From Neolecta irregularis DAH-3 (Eukaryota; Ascomycota; Neolectomycetes; Neolectales; Neolectaceae), in contig LXFE01000206.1 in NCBI GenBank assembly GCA_001929475.1, forward strand, positions 1-64,000: a DNA stretch of 64,000 bases. The letters are read 5' to 3'. Numbering within the stretch: position 1 is the first letter of the stretch; every line of letters begins with the position of its first letter. Below the pieces are notes generated by a model. The model was not told the DNA's origin. It worked only from the letters and a program-made list of their open reading frames with translations, and did no database searches. A program made the position numbers and the translations under genes. This document shows positions 1 through 10,751 of this stretch, one piece after another.

Positions 1-185
1 GGGAGCCATGGGAGAGGCTAGCGAGACTGGCTGGTGAGGCGGGAAGGCAAGGCGGGTAGGAAGGCGAAAAGGGATGATACAGCCGAGGGGAAGGGCTGCC
101 CAAATAGCATTATCTAATATCACGTGAAAAAGCCCGTTTCGGTCGAGTGGCCGATGGGCCGGGCCTTTTTCTTGGCCCGTCCCCA
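1..185. repeat. G-rich low-complexity block plus GGCCGGGC module
   Basis: Bases 1-66 are irregular G-rich sequence built from GGCGGG and GAGGC-like words. After an AT-richer spacer, bases 150-175 carry a palindromic GGCC-rich segment with GGGCCGGGCC. The same order, on the other strand, recurs at 26574-27020. I read both as remnants of one repeat family. No coding is seen here; the open frame at 124-354 shows no recognisable protein. Confidence 0.4.
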
Positions 186-403
186 ACAATGTCTGTGTCT
201 GTTCAATAATGCAAATAAAAACAGGCATCATCTTACTCATGAATATTCGCAAATATATCCTGTGGTGGAGTTGCAGATGAAATCTTGTAATCGTGACTTT
301 GAATTTCATCTTCCCGTGAACCAGCATCATCGTCAATTCAATACATTCTCCTGAGAATATTTGAGGGTTATTTGAGGGCTATGGCTATAGATCCGAGGAG
401 CCT

Positions 404-499
404 GGGACTCTAATCTTTCTATTGTTGATTATGCTATCAATTGTCGCTAAAAAATGGCAACTAAGAAAACAGGAGTTGTTGGCGCATAGTTTGTCAGCA
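404..499 (+). repeat. Direct repeat copy 1, upstream of first secreted gene
   Basis: This stretch and 1549-1635 align along most of their length. Shared blocks include AATCTTTCTATTGTTGATTA, CGCTAAA and GCATAGTTTG-CAGCA, with small gaps between. Each copy precedes one of the two paralogous secreted genes, so it looks like part of the ancestral duplicated unit and possibly of their 5' regulatory region. The rest of 186-666 shows no gene. Confidence 0.65.
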
Positions 500-666
500 T
501 TTGTATCTGCGGCCCCGGATTGCTCAAACCAGAATTCTCTTTCAGGCTCTTGGAGATTAGGCTAGGGTATGTTTGACACAGTCTGGATCGTTTGCAAAGG
601 GAATCTGGGAAAGTATGAATAGCCCACCTTTCCCAGGCAGGCACCCACATAAACAACGAAAATAAG

Positions 667-1326
667 ATGCAGTTCCTTTCCATTCTTTACGCATCAGCTC
701 TCTACATCCTTTCTGTTAAAGGGCTGGCCCAGACCCAACCTAATAAGGCTGCACGCACCACAGAGAAAAATATTGGACCTCAGGTGGAAGCAGTCATTCA
801 GCAGAACCCGTTTCCACAACTCAAACCATGTAGCGCGTCTTGTCTTCAAAGCAAAGAAGCTCCCAATTGTTGTCAGTTCTCTCTCATCTCCTTCCAGACT
901 GCCAACGTCAGCCTGAGCACCGTCCCGTCCGGCATCTACAATAACTCACTCGCTTTGGACAAGGGCCATCTCGTACCAAAACAAGACAATGAGGATTCAA
1001 TAATTCTTCATCTTTCGGTAGATAATTATCTTCGCGATACAACACGCGGTCGCTACGGAAATTTGATCGCTTCTAAGATACCAAACCTCTTCGAGGTCGA
1101 TTTCAACGCGGGCAAGAACATTACTGGATATCCCGGCAAATGGCAGCTCTTTAATTTCATCTCTGGAATTTCTGGGTTCGCATTCAATGAAGTTTCGACT
1201 TGGTATTTTTGTGATCTGGCAGGGACCGGCGATTATCACATTCATTGGGCTGCGAGCAGTTTACCATTAAGTATCAATTGTTTTCCAACCTTTTTGTTAG
1301 CAATTGCAAATGTGCCGTTGCACTGA
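667..1326 (+). CDS. Predicted secreted cysteine-containing protein, paralog A
   Basis: A single-exon protein of 219 residues starting with a hydrophobic signal peptide (MQFLSILYASALYILSVKG), so it is probably exported. The mature part has the pattern C-x3-C-x(9)-CC around residues 55-71, several possible N-glycosylation sites and a TTRGRYG segment near residue 120. The same signal peptide, cysteine pattern and GRYG segment occur in the gene at 2539-3219, so the two are tandem paralogs. I recognise no domain. Function is unknown. Small secreted cysteine proteins in fungi are often effectors or cell-surface proteins, but that is inference. The last ~20 residues differ from the paralog and may reflect a late frameshift. 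Confidence 0.75.
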   Translation: MQFLSILYASALYILSVKGLAQTQPNKAARTTEKNIGPQVEAVIQQNPFPQLKPCSASCLQSKEAPNCCQFSLISFQTANVSLSTVPSGIYNNSLALDKGHLVPKQDNEDSIILHLSVDNYLRDTTRGRYGNLIASKIPNLFEVDFNAGKNITGYPGKWQLFNFISGISGFAFNEVSTWYFCDLAGTGDYHIHWAASSLPLSINCFPTFLLAIANVPLH

Positions 1327-1548
1327 GCCCAAGTAGGTTTGCAGGGTCTGGAACCGATATTTCTTTTGTTGTTTTGATGTTCCAAGTGAATCTCAAGGAT
1401 TAATCAATTCTCCAAGTTTAAGTATTTTGTGAAATTTGAAATTTGGCATTCGTGTGAAAACATCATTCTGCTATGATTGTTATTGTAACGTGTTGAGCTC
1501 TTGCCAACTTGTGACAAGCAAAGGTCGTCAAAGCTCTCTTCATTTTAA

Positions 1549-1635
1549 GGGACTCAATCTTTCTATTGTTGATTACACTACTAGTTTCCGCTAAAATGGT
1601 AATTTGGAGGAAAGTTGGTGCATAGTTTGACAGCA
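1549..1635 (+). repeat. Direct repeat copy 2
   Basis: Second copy of the 404-499 repeat, in the same orientation. It now lies 904 bp upstream of paralog B. Subtracting the 508-bp MITE and its target duplication leaves about 390 bp, against 167 bp for copy 1, so MITE insertion explains much of the extra spacing. Confidence 0.65.
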
Positions 1636-1690
1636 GTGTGTCCAACCGCCCGCCGGAGGGTCACCGACGGCCGCGGACGGGCTGTTTGAG
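1636..1690. repeat. GC-rich repeat module
   Basis: A short, strongly GC-rich island in AT-rich surroundings. Read on the minus strand it contains CTCCGGCGGGCGGTTGG followed by ACACACTG. The first part recurs at 9210-9226 and the second part at 41728-41745. It looks like the end of a dispersed element whose body I cannot delimit. Confidence 0.4.
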
Positions 1691-1779
1691 GATGTGTTAC
1701 AGCCGATTCGCGTGAGGTCACTAGATGCATCATTCCAAAAGGAAAATGCTGACGTTTGCTTGACAAGATGTATGATAAG

Positions 1780-2287
1780 CAGCGTTCCTAATCGACTGGA
1801 CCAGGCCGACCAAAGACCCTTGGTCTAGTCGGTCTAAACAGCCCAAAGACCGGTCCAGTCGGTCTAAACCTTCTTATACATTCTGAAAAAAAATTCCGAT
1901 AGATATAGGTTGCTTGGTTACAATGGGAATTTTTGTATTAACAATGATGTTTCTTGTTGTCACTTATACCTGAGGTCAAAGAGCTGCAACATAGATCAAG
2001 ATACCGCTACTACCACTACTCGAGTGTACCACCGCCACTGCCACTTTTGAGATTTTCATCACCGCTTAAGCCAACTTCAATTTGCCTCGCCTCTACAAGA
2101 TTCCCTTAACCAAGTGCCTTTTCTCTTCTACTATTTCTTAACCATTAACTATATATATGAATTATTCAGTCTATCAGACTGTCCAGACCAACTTGACCTT
2201 TGGTCTGGTTGGTCTGGACTGAAATAAATGCCAGTCTGGTCTGGTCTATTTGGATGGTCTATTTGGTCCAGTCGATTAAGAATGCTG
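1780..2287. mobile_element. hAT-like MITE with imperfect 24-bp TIRs
   Basis: The left end reads CAGCGTTCCTAATCGACTGG and the right end is its reverse complement with two changes in 24 bases. The flanks are ATGATAAG (1772-1779) and ATGATAGG (2288-2295), an 8-bp target duplication with one mismatch, as expected for the hAT superfamily. Subterminal regions are packed with GGTCTGGTC/GGTCTAGTC-type words in both orientations. At 508 bp with no transposase frame, it must be non-autonomous. A second, inverted copy lies at 17438-17942. Confidence 0.8.
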
Positions 2288-2538
2288 ATGATAGGAGAAT
2301 CACCAAATATCTCGTTTCAATTTTTGAACTTTTTGTAAGTTTATTTGGTTAGTTGGTTATTTGCGTATTGTCAGAACAAGATGGCATAATTCGACATGCC
2401 ATATTGCTTTAATGTCCGATACAATTTCGTGGTTCATTAGCCCAGCAAGCAACGGTAGCAGCCGATGTAGGAGTCCAAAGAGAAGATAAAGAACCAGTTC
2501 ATCCGCCAAAAGGCATATCAAAACCAACGAAGTCGAAG

Positions 2539-3219
2539 ATGAAACTCCTCTCCATTCTTTCTGTATTCGTTCTTTACATCTTCTCTGTCAAAGCCGAGGC
2601 TGGCCATTCATCTAGTAGCAATAACGACCCCTCAAAAGACGATATTTCAATTCAGGTTATTGAGACCCTTAACACACATCCACCTCCCCGGCAAGCAACT
2701 TGTACTGCTGAATGTTTAAAGAGCCAGTCCGTTCCGCTTTGTTGCGCCTTTGCGCTCGTCACCTATCCATTTTCCGAAATGACCCAAGAGGAGAGTTCGG
2801 AGCCTATTTTCAATCGTACGCTCGGTTTAACCCCAGGTGGTATGCTCTCATCGAACCCCGGACAAAATACAAATGCTGCTGTCTTTCAAGTTTTGTCAAC
2901 AGGTCAGCTCCAGGAAATAACCACTGGTCGCTATGGAACATGGAAGAAAGCGAAGGAAGGACTTAACGGGCTTGAGTTTAAAACGACAAATCCACCCTCT
3001 GCAAACCCTGATGATTGGAGTTTCACATGGCTCGATATGCAATTCCGATATATCGCATTCGGATGGAGAACTGCCCCTGTTCCCATTATGTGCAAATTGG
3101 ATAGCGACGCCTACTATCGGGTATATTTTGCCAGCACGAATAATGTACTTCAAGAGTGGAACTGTCATCAAGTAGTGCTGCTATTTGATAGCACAGAGGC
3201 GCTCCCTAGAAATAGTTAA
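2539..3219 (+). CDS. Predicted secreted cysteine-containing protein, paralog B
   Basis: A single-exon protein of 226 residues with a signal peptide (MKLLSILSVFVLYIFSVKA). It shares with the 667-1326 product a C-x3-C-L-x-S-x3-P-x-CC motif (residues ~55-70), a TTGRYG segment near residue 130 and a similar tail. Both are intronless among intron-rich neighbours. The pair arose by tandem duplication that included upstream DNA, and the MITE at 1780-2287 then entered the upstream region of this copy. Function unknown; effector-like by size and secretion only. Confidence 0.75.
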   Translation: MKLLSILSVFVLYIFSVKAEAGHSSSSNNDPSKDDISIQVIETLNTHPPPRQATCTAECLKSQSVPLCCAFALVTYPFSEMTQEESSEPIFNRTLGLTPGGMLSSNPGQNTNAAVFQVLSTGQLQEITTGRYGTWKKAKEGLNGLEFKTTNPPSANPDDWSFTWLDMQFRYIAFGWRTAPVPIMCKLDSDAYYRVYFASTNNVLQEWNCHQVVLLFDSTEALPRNS

Positions 3220-4098
3220 GCGTAGTGTGCAAATAACACCTGGTTATATTTCTTTAACCTAAGCAAGCAATTCTTTACGCTTAGGTTAAGATATGCTAGC
3301 TAAGCCCTTATATACTCTATATATTAATTGCCCTTATTTCTTATTACGCCTCATACTGTATTGGTACGACATATCCTGGTAATACCCCGGGTATATCGTT
3401 ACACTCCTTCAGTGGTTGATAGGCAGTGGATTTATGGTCTGAGACGCTTTTATACATCTGATTATCCTGTGCTTTTTTTCAAGTGTAAGGATATTTCCTC
3501 GCGGCTGGACGCATGGAACAGTGGTGTGTTTCATCCCAGAATCGTCTTTATTAATTTTGCATTTAAAGGGTTACTGCGGGCCATACCTAGCTAAGTTATT
3601 GTTACTAAAGCTTGACACAATATACCCTAGTCCCTCTCCCACAACACCCAATGTTGTCCGAATACGAATAGGAAACATTCATTCAAATGAATTGTAAATA
3701 AAGTATACATTATGAAAAATATACAGTATGAAAGATATGCAGTAAATGTATGCAAGTATAAGGAAACAAGCGACAAGCATGCACTGGCAACAACCCTAGA
3801 AAACACATACGGCCATAGATTCCGAAGCCATTGTTCTGTGAAAAGCTTACACTTGTTTAGAAATCATCAACATTGTGAAACCAATATAACCCCAAGTCAG
3901 AAAAATAGGTCGTAGTGTAAAGAGGTGTAGAATTGCTGTGAGCCTCGAAAATTTCAGTTGCAAATCTCTTAACAATTAAATATTTTGACTTGAAATGGCT
4001 TTCGAGCGCATTGGTGGAGTGGCTTCAAAATCAATGCTTTTTTGATGCTAAACAGCCAAAGATACAATGAACCTACCTCACTCAAGATACAATGCCCA
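3220..4098. other. Intergenic stretch without a supported gene
   Basis: AT-rich DNA between paralog B and the BTB gene. Short open frames at 3328-3594 and 3712-3915 have no recognisable domain, signal peptide or conserved start. I see nothing I would annotate. Confidence 0.5.
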
Positions 4099-4956
4099 CT
4101 ATTTGATTTTCCACATCTTCTTACCCTTCCCACGTCGGACCACCTCAACCTTCTTTCCTCCATTTTCAAAACTTAATACTACACTTTCTCCCTGACCTCT
4201 TGCCTCGCATACTTTCTTCGCGGTCTGATATCTAGTCATATCGTTCTCGATGGAACATTCTTCCAGGACTTTCTTTACAACAGCAAAAGGCAATGGTTTC
4301 AGCGTCTCAACCAAGCTTTCTGGATGATGAAACGGTAACTGATGAGAGAGATAGCCCATGATCATTCCCTGAATATGCTTTGAAAATGGTAGATATCTAT
4401 TCTTATCTTCGGCTTCAGAAAGTCCCGAGAATTCAATCCACGATACTAAATCTCGTTCAACCCGGATATGATGAATTACTCGAGAAGCGAGATCGTCCAT
4501 TTGGAAAAATATACTTGTTGCAAGCACAGCTTTCAGATCAACATCTTCCTCAAAGTGAGGAATAGGTCGGTAAAGGTGCTGGCAAACGTAAGCGACGCTC
4601 GATGGAGTAATATATTGGTCATCAGTCGGAATTTTAAGGGTATATGGTGGACCGGATTGCTGTGAGATTAAATGAGCGAAGAATGGCGATTGTGCGATGA
4701 TTAATGCATGAACTTGGAGGGTGGGAAAGTTTGAGACTTGCAGGGCAACGTCGGAAAATTGACCACGAAGGAAGCCCACGCTGTAAATAAATGGAAGGAG
4801 GTCCTGACTAATTAGTCGAGGATAGACTAGGCGCGATACAGATTGGGGAGGTGGAGAAGGGGGAGCTCCTGAGGTGGAATGTCCATTGGATGGTATTGGG
4901 GGATGTATGCAATTTGTTCCATTGACGAAGGTGCTATTGACTGGGCGGTTGTGCAT
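4099..4956 (-). CDS. BTB/POZ domain protein
   Basis: A 285-residue protein; the start chosen is the first ATG after an in-frame stop upstream. Residues ~55-165 look like a BTB/POZ fold: a hydrophobic entry (LPFIYSVGFLRGQFSDVALQ) followed by VHALIIAQSPFFAHLIS, the usual 'H-x-x-[IL]-[IL]-A-x-S-x-[FY]-F' core. The rest is helical and ends in a lysine-rich tail. BTB domains mediate dimerisation and often recruit cullin-3 ligases, but no BACK or Kelch region is evident, so the cellular role is open. It is transcribed away from TRM732, whose proposed start lies about 165 bp off. Confidence 0.7.
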   Translation of the reverse strand: MHNRPVNSTFVNGTNCIHPPIPSNGHSTSGAPPSPPPQSVSRLVYPRLISQDLLPFIYSVGFLRGQFSDVALQVSNFPTLQVHALIIAQSPFFAHLISQQSGPPYTLKIPTDDQYITPSSVAYVCQHLYRPIPHFEEDVDLKAVLATSIFFQMDDLASRVIHHIRVERDLVSWIEFSGLSEAEDKNRYLPFSKHIQGMIMGYLSHQLPFHHPESLVETLKPLPFAVVKKVLEECSIENDMTRYQTAKKVCEARGQGESVVLSFENGGKKVEVVRRGKGKKMWKIK

Positions 4957-5120
4957 TTCACGAGATGCTAGAGCGACTAAAGGGCGCAAAATGCCGGATT
5001 ATATGGTGAAGATGACGAGGATCAGTCGGAGGGATATTTCTGAGTTTGATGGTTAGTTAGCGCAAGTGAAAAAGCAGCTTCTGAAAACTCCGACGTCGTT
5101 TGACTTCGGTTGTTTTCAGA

Positions 5121-8100
5121 ATGATTTTCAATAATGATGATATTAAAAAGAACCTGAGAAATATAAGGATTACCGAGGGTTTTGGGTTTGAAGCGACTTT
5201 GAGCCAGGTTTAAGACAGGCTAGAAGGTCATTCGATTATCTGTCGACATTGCTTTCACCCGCATTTTCTCCAGACATTCAAATCATGATAGTCGATACAC
5301 TCGTCTACTTGTGTCAAAAAACTACCACTACTCCGATTGAAACTGTGGATTATATACAGTTTATGCCGTTGACATGGACACGATATTCTCATTCAGTTGC
5401 CGGTGCCGCTAAGGCCTGCAAGGGTCTATTTAGACATCTACTCAAGAAGGGTGAAAAAACCTCACAATTCGCTAAAGCACACGTGCTCAAGATAATGTTG
5501 GAAGAGCCTTTGAGCAAGGGAATTTCCGTCTTTATGGTCGAATTGATCAAAGACTGCGGAACAAATCTTGTTGTTCAGCGCAAAGGATATCTTGAGCATG
5601 CAGTTTCTAGCATGAAGGACCCATCATTATCCAGCTGTGTTGGCAAGCTCATTTTTGAGATTATTGCCGTACGCAAAGAGGAAGTTGCCGAGGTGCTCAC
5701 CTCACTGTAACCTTTTAACAGCACAAGGATGAATGGAACAATTTTTGGACTGCGTTAATACCGCCGAATCTCGAAGATCCCCAAATTGGAAAGGCAATAA
5801 GGCAGTATATCCTCCCTCCACTCTTTCGCTTGTCCCCCACTTCGGTTTCTTTGCTTCAGTCCGTTACCGATCTGTTGTCTAATTTCTCAATTCTTCGGAT
5901 AGCTACCGAATTAAATATTCCTCATTCCACCATGGACTTAGAAAGACACTTATGCCATATTAATCCCGAGGTTCGACTTGGTGCATTATCAGTACTGTTA
6001 TCGTCATATCGTCAAACAACACCATTCTCAAATCATGACTTCGCTTTATTAAAATTGTACTTGTCTGACTTTTTCACCTCGACAATACCGGATGTCCGCT
6101 GCGTATTCCTTGGCCGAATCCGTCAACTTCTCACCCGTCTACGAGCATCATGTCATGCGCTAAATAAATCGCGCAATTCATTCGATAAGGAGCACGAATT
6201 CATCCTCTGGTTTCATGAGTTGTTGAAATATGAATTGCAACCAGAAAGTTCGTATCAGCGGGTACTGACGACAATTCATATTATCGAAATATTCTTCATT
6301 TTTGGGCTTGATGATCTTGTTTTTGGAGAACAGTCATCGCAACTGTTTCCATTTAAAATCAAGATAATTGATGATGAAATGCAGAAATTACTGGTTGATA
6401 AATTATCAGACCCATTTGAAGATATTCGCGACAAGAGTATGGAAATCCTGTTCAGGTGTAAAGTGGAGATTCAAATTGAGAAAAATAATTTACTGGATGT
6501 GATAAATATCTCGAGATGTGAAGAGTATGATGGTGCTGCAAGATTATTATTTCTGGCCGACTTGGGTTACAAATGGTCCCTGAAAAAGCTGGAGAATGGC
6601 GAGCAATCTCTTGGATATTTGTCCCTTTTACGGAAAGTTTGAGATAGATTCGTCTCGTTCTAATTATCAGGTTTCATGTTCAACACCAAAGCATCAAAGA
6701 TCCAATGATACCCCGAATATTTGCAGTAATTGAGAAGATCTATGAGTATACGAAGAAACTGCTTTGTGCCGAATCACCTGAACAACTCCTTCAAGACTCT
6801 AGTGAATTCCAGGAAATGAGTTCATTTGCGTGGCGCAGCATTAAAGAATCGAGGCATGAACTTTTCCCTTGGTAGTTAACTGTGTAGTTTGCTACTGACC
6901 TCACTACTAAATCATATGACTTCGGTAGAACTCGAAAAAACAGGCAGATTGTACCTTGCCTGGATAAATGAGATCCGTCATCGTGGAGCCTTTTCTGCTT
7001 TATTCCCAGAGCTTATTGCACTCTCTACATTTCTTCATTCTTCTCAACTTGAGGAATTGAACGTTCTCCCCAAAATCTGGATACAGGTACCGCGCTTTGG
7101 CCTTCGCTCCACTAATATCCAGGAAATTATTGATGCCATGCTTTTTACATCGCGAACTATAACTCGGCGAAGCGGGGGTTTACCAATGTCTCTTGTAGCT
7201 TTATTATGCCCGGAGATCGGCATCTCTCGCCCATTGTTTAAATCAACCATGTCGCAACTCTTTAAAATCGCTAAAATTCGGATCGAAATCATTGAATTGT
7301 CAGACCTCCCTCAAATCCATGCTTTAAACTCTATTCGTGCGATATTCCAGGAATCAAAGCTGTCTGTGTACTGTACTGAATATGTTTCTGAGGCGCTTCT
7401 CTTAGTTATTCAAGGCTTTTCCTCGAATGCGTATCGTTCTCCGTTTCAAGGACTATCGCTCTAATCAATTAGATGGTCAATTCGAAACTGTGCATTAATT
7501 TTGTTCAATACCATCATTCTTCGCGCTTTTGGAAAGCATAAATCCAGGGATTTTTCTGGTGTTGGCAAAAGGATGTCTGTTAAAAGTTTTTTTGATCGGT
7601 ATGCTTGTCATGACTCATTTGTTCACGAGTTGAGCATTGGCGTGAATGCACTGAGTGAGAACAAGGTCTGACTTTTATTATTTCAACATGACATTAACCT
7701 GACAGGTTGAAACTGTATTGTATCCTATTCTTTCTTTGTTATCTAGATTGGACATAGGAGGATGTGGTGACTATAATGAAATGCGGAAGTTGGTTGAGAA
7801 AGCTCTGAGAAGTGGGATTTGGAAGGTGCAGCTTTATTATCCACCTAATGTCACTAATCAAAGATTCGAGAAATTGCTGCACAAGCGTTGCCAGCGCTCA
7901 TTCCTGCTTGTGAAGTTCCGACTGTTCTGTGCCAAATGATCAATGGATGCCCGGGACTCTCACAAAATGAGATACATGGGCGATTATTACTTGTAAAGAG
8001 TTTGGTCAATAGCTATTCGGGTGCGTTATATTTTTATGCCAAAAGCTCATCGAAGATTTCGCCCCCGTCCTTCGAAATCCCATTTTGAAGAATTTTGATA

Positions 8101-9243
8101 TCCTCGTCAATTACAACAATAATCCGTTTTCGAAAGGACTTGTTTTGGAGCTATGTACGCGGTATCTCTTAGAGGATTCGAAAGTCTTTGCATCTCTACG
8201 ACGAAGAAATCTCGCTTATCCTGCAGTTGGAGCAGGAAGTTCATTCTTGGAGATAAATACTGCGATTTTTCGCTTGTCATTAGCTAAAGGGGACAGTAGA
8301 TATCAAAATACAGCCATCAATGCAATTCAAAACGGCTGCTACGAAGCGAAGATCAAACTCTTGGATTTGTTTGATGAAAGGTATTTCGCTCAAAGTGAAA
8401 CCTGTTTATGAGCTTAGGGTATCGCGTAGCCCTTTGTTGGTAAAGGAAATTTACAAACTCGCATTTGATGAGGATGTATTTAGTGAAGTACGAATTGCTG
8501 CGTTGGGCTTATTGCGGCGGCTAAGGATTTCTGGGACGTCGAGGTGGGCGAAATTATTATGTCTTGTCCGAGAATCATCTATCGTATCTATACGTGAGGC
8601 CGCGATGGCTCTGATGGGTATTCATATCGTAGAGGTACTGCACAGTTTAGTCTTTCATTCTAACTGTTTCGATATGGTCTTCAAAGGTTTCTGATTGCAA
8701 CAGTAGACTCTTTGAGTGGATAGACCAGTTGTCTCACTTCATTGGCGATGAAAAGGTGAATATGCGGGTTGCATCCACTCGGAGTTGACACTCTAGTCAT
8801 TGTCATCTCGTCAAGCTGCACTTGCATCGATATCCGCCTTCTCTGAGCATCTCAGAATCCCTAGCGAGCAAACTGAAGCGTTGTATTTTCATATATTCGA
8901 CTTTCTCGAAGATGACGACGAGGACATCAGAGAAGAATCTGCTCGTTTAGTTTCTTCAATCCTAAGTCTTGCTGAACCTTGTTCAAGTCTTGAGGGTACA
9001 CGGAGACTTGTTACGTTTCTTGTGAAAGAACTCAATTTTGAAATGCTGAAAGATAATCTGGTCCGGAGAGCTAAGGTTGACCTTGATTTGTTGGCAATTG
9101 ATATGCCCTTTGGTCATTTCAAAATAGAGAAACATAACCTCTGGAAGGATGAAAGGCGGCTAAGTCATTATCTTGAGGAGTCTGTTGCGGCTTGCCGGCC
9201 GGAGCATTCTCCGGCGGGCGGTTGGGCGGGTTGGATAAAATGA
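5121..9243 (+). CDS. TRM732: Trm732/THADA-family tRNA methyltransferase subunit
   Basis: Large HEAT-type helical-repeat protein of about 1,223 residues. Family marks are TRRSGGLPMSLVALL, WSIRNCALILFN and LPQIHALNSIRAIF, all typical of the DUF2428 core. In yeast, Trm732 partners Trm7 for 2'-O-methylation of tRNA position 32. Exons as read: 5121-5178, 5208-5668, 5722-6620, 6671-6853, 6888-7430, 7473-7665, 7706-7825, 7864-8020, 8056-8380, 8418-8634, 8687-8755, 8797-9243. Phases all agree and the total is divisible by three. Intron 6854-6887 has a GC donor. Weak points are the start (a 29-nt first intron) and the 6621-6670 intron (poor donor). The last ~18 codons run into a GC-rich repeat, so the C-terminus may be altered. 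Confidence 0.75.
9190..9240. repeat. GC-rich repeat module overlapping TRM732 3' end
   Basis: Contains CTCCGGCGGGCGGTTGG, also found in the module at 1636-1690 (opposite strand), followed by GGCGGGTTGGATAAAATGAA. It supplies the final codons and stop of the TRM732 frame. A related GC-rich block follows at 9507-9556. Confidence 0.45.
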
Positions 9244-9506
9244 ACAGAGTGGGTTAAGTATAAGCATATTTGCTTAATACGGTTCTACTTCTGTTACTCT
9301 ATTATGCTATTCTAATGTACTGTGTTGTTGTCCTTGCCTTTATGTTAATTACAGGCCTTTCCATGAGGAAAAATAATAGCAACTGAAAAAATGGCCAAAT
9401 AGAAATCAATCGATATTAGCAATCTTTGTTACTTAGTGAATGAGGTATTGCAAACTTCTTTACAAAGTCTGAACCACAAAATGTTATCAGACATTGTAAA
9501 TTGGCA

Positions 9507-9556
9507 ATTCCTGCGGCAGGCGGCGGGGTCGGGCGGGCGTTTGGACGCTGGTTAAG
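9507..9556. repeat. GC-rich repeat module in TRM732-VIP1 gap
   Basis: GGCGGCGGGGTCGGGCGGGC followed by GTTTGGACGCTGG, in the same orientation as the 9190-9240 module. The DNA between the two modules (9244-9506) is ordinary AT-rich sequence with no gene. The two may be the ends of one degenerate insertion of about 360 bp, but I see no clear target duplication. Confidence 0.35.
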
Positions 9557-9644
9557 CACTACTGGTTCTGAAGATCATATGATCCGTGTTACGTCATTAC
9601 TCGCGGTTGGCATATATAATCCTCCATTTCCATTCCCCACCACC

Positions 9645-10472
9645 ATGTCTTCCCCAAGTAACGATTCCATTGTTATCGCAAAGAATCTTGGACCAGAGGT
9701 CACTGAAGCGATTATCAAAGACTTCTTTTCCTTCTGTGGAAAGATTCAATCAATTATGCTTGATCGGTACCTTCTTTTTCAATTGTTCCTACTAAGGCAG
9801 TGCTACGAATTCGGCTAAAATTGTCTTTGAACGAGCTTCCGCTGCGAAGACGGCTCTTCTACTGCAGGAGGCTCAGCTTGGCTCCCGGCAGATTAGTGTC
9901 GAACGGCTTGATTCGCAGCCCTCGGAAAATGAAGGAGAGGGATTACGCCAAGAAGACAAACCACGGACCGCCATACTGGCTGAATATCTCGCACAGGGAT
10001 ACGTAATTGGAGATAGTGCCCTGGAGAAAGGTATTGAACTGGATCGAGAGCATGGAGTCAGCTTGAGATTTACATCGTTCCTGAATTCAGCTTTGGCGAA
10101 TGGTACTTGGCTTGCTTTTGCTGCTGATGACTAAAAATAGTCAAAACTCTGGATCAAAAACTCCATGTCACTGAAACTGCTACTACTCTCGATAATAAGT
10201 TTTCTTTATTAGATACTGCCCATCGATATGTCGACACCGCACTTGATACAGTCACTGGAAAAAAAATTCGAGACTTCTATCTTACAGGACAGAAACAAGT
10301 CTTGGATATCCACAACGAGGCTAGACGTCTAGCTGTATGAGATCTTGTCATTGGAATCACTGGCTGACACCAGGATTTGAAAAAACAACAAGGCGAGGGG
10401 GCTAACGTTGAAGGAAAGTTGCACGATGCTAAGCAAAAAGTCTCTGAACAAATCAACAAGGCTAGTCAATAA
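9645..10472 (+). CDS. vip1: Vip1-like RRM RNA-binding protein
   Basis: A 238-residue protein in four exons (9645-9766, 9801-10102, 10141-10334, 10374-10472; introns of 34, 38 and 39 nt). The ATG sits in a good context (CACCATG). The N-terminus is an RRM: IVIAKNLGPEVTEAIIKDFF gives RNP2 and helix 1, and AKIVFERASAAKTALLLQEA gives the RNP1-side strand and helix 2. The rest is an acidic-to-helical tail with AEYLAQGYVIGDSALEKGIE and a lysine-rich C-terminus, as in fission yeast Vip1 and its fungal orthologs. It presumably binds RNA; the precise function in fungi is not settled. Confidence 0.8.
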
Positions 10473-10629
10473 CTTTGTGGAATGTTGGTTAAAATTACAT
10501 AGAGTGATGATCTGTGCACAATTTCTTTTTGGCACAATTTTCTTCTAAGTATTGTTCTACCATTCAAGAAAACCCTTGGTAAACAAATAATAATGGCTCC
10601 TTTATCAGATCTTTGCTCAGCCTGCAGTA

Positions 10630-10751
10630 GGCTCAGCGCCGGTTTAACCGACACCCCCCTAAACCTGACACAATATCCTAATAAATATATAATAAGAATT
10701 CCCTATATTGTGTCGGGTTTAGGGGGGTGTCAGTTAAATCGGCGCTGAGCT
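10630..10751. mobile_element. Foldback MITE (Tc1/mariner-like, TA target)
   Basis: Two arms of about 47 bp (10631-10677 and 10704-10750) are inverted copies differing at only a few positions; the terminal word is GCTCAGCGCC and both arms carry a run of ACCCCCC-type sequence. The AT-rich loop is about 26 bp. TA dinucleotides flank each end (10628-10629 and 10752-10753), consistent with a TA target duplication. It has no coding capacity and would fold into a near-perfect hairpin if transcribed. Confidence 0.7.

Noticed and set aside
3328..3594. Plus-strand frame after secreted paralog B
   Set aside because: Starts with a non-ATG codon and has no signal peptide or similarity to its neighbours.
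5693..5721. 29-nt intron in TRM732 with donor GTGCTC
   Set aside because: A 53-nt alternative (5669-5721) with a better donor (GTACGC) shares the acceptor and phase.
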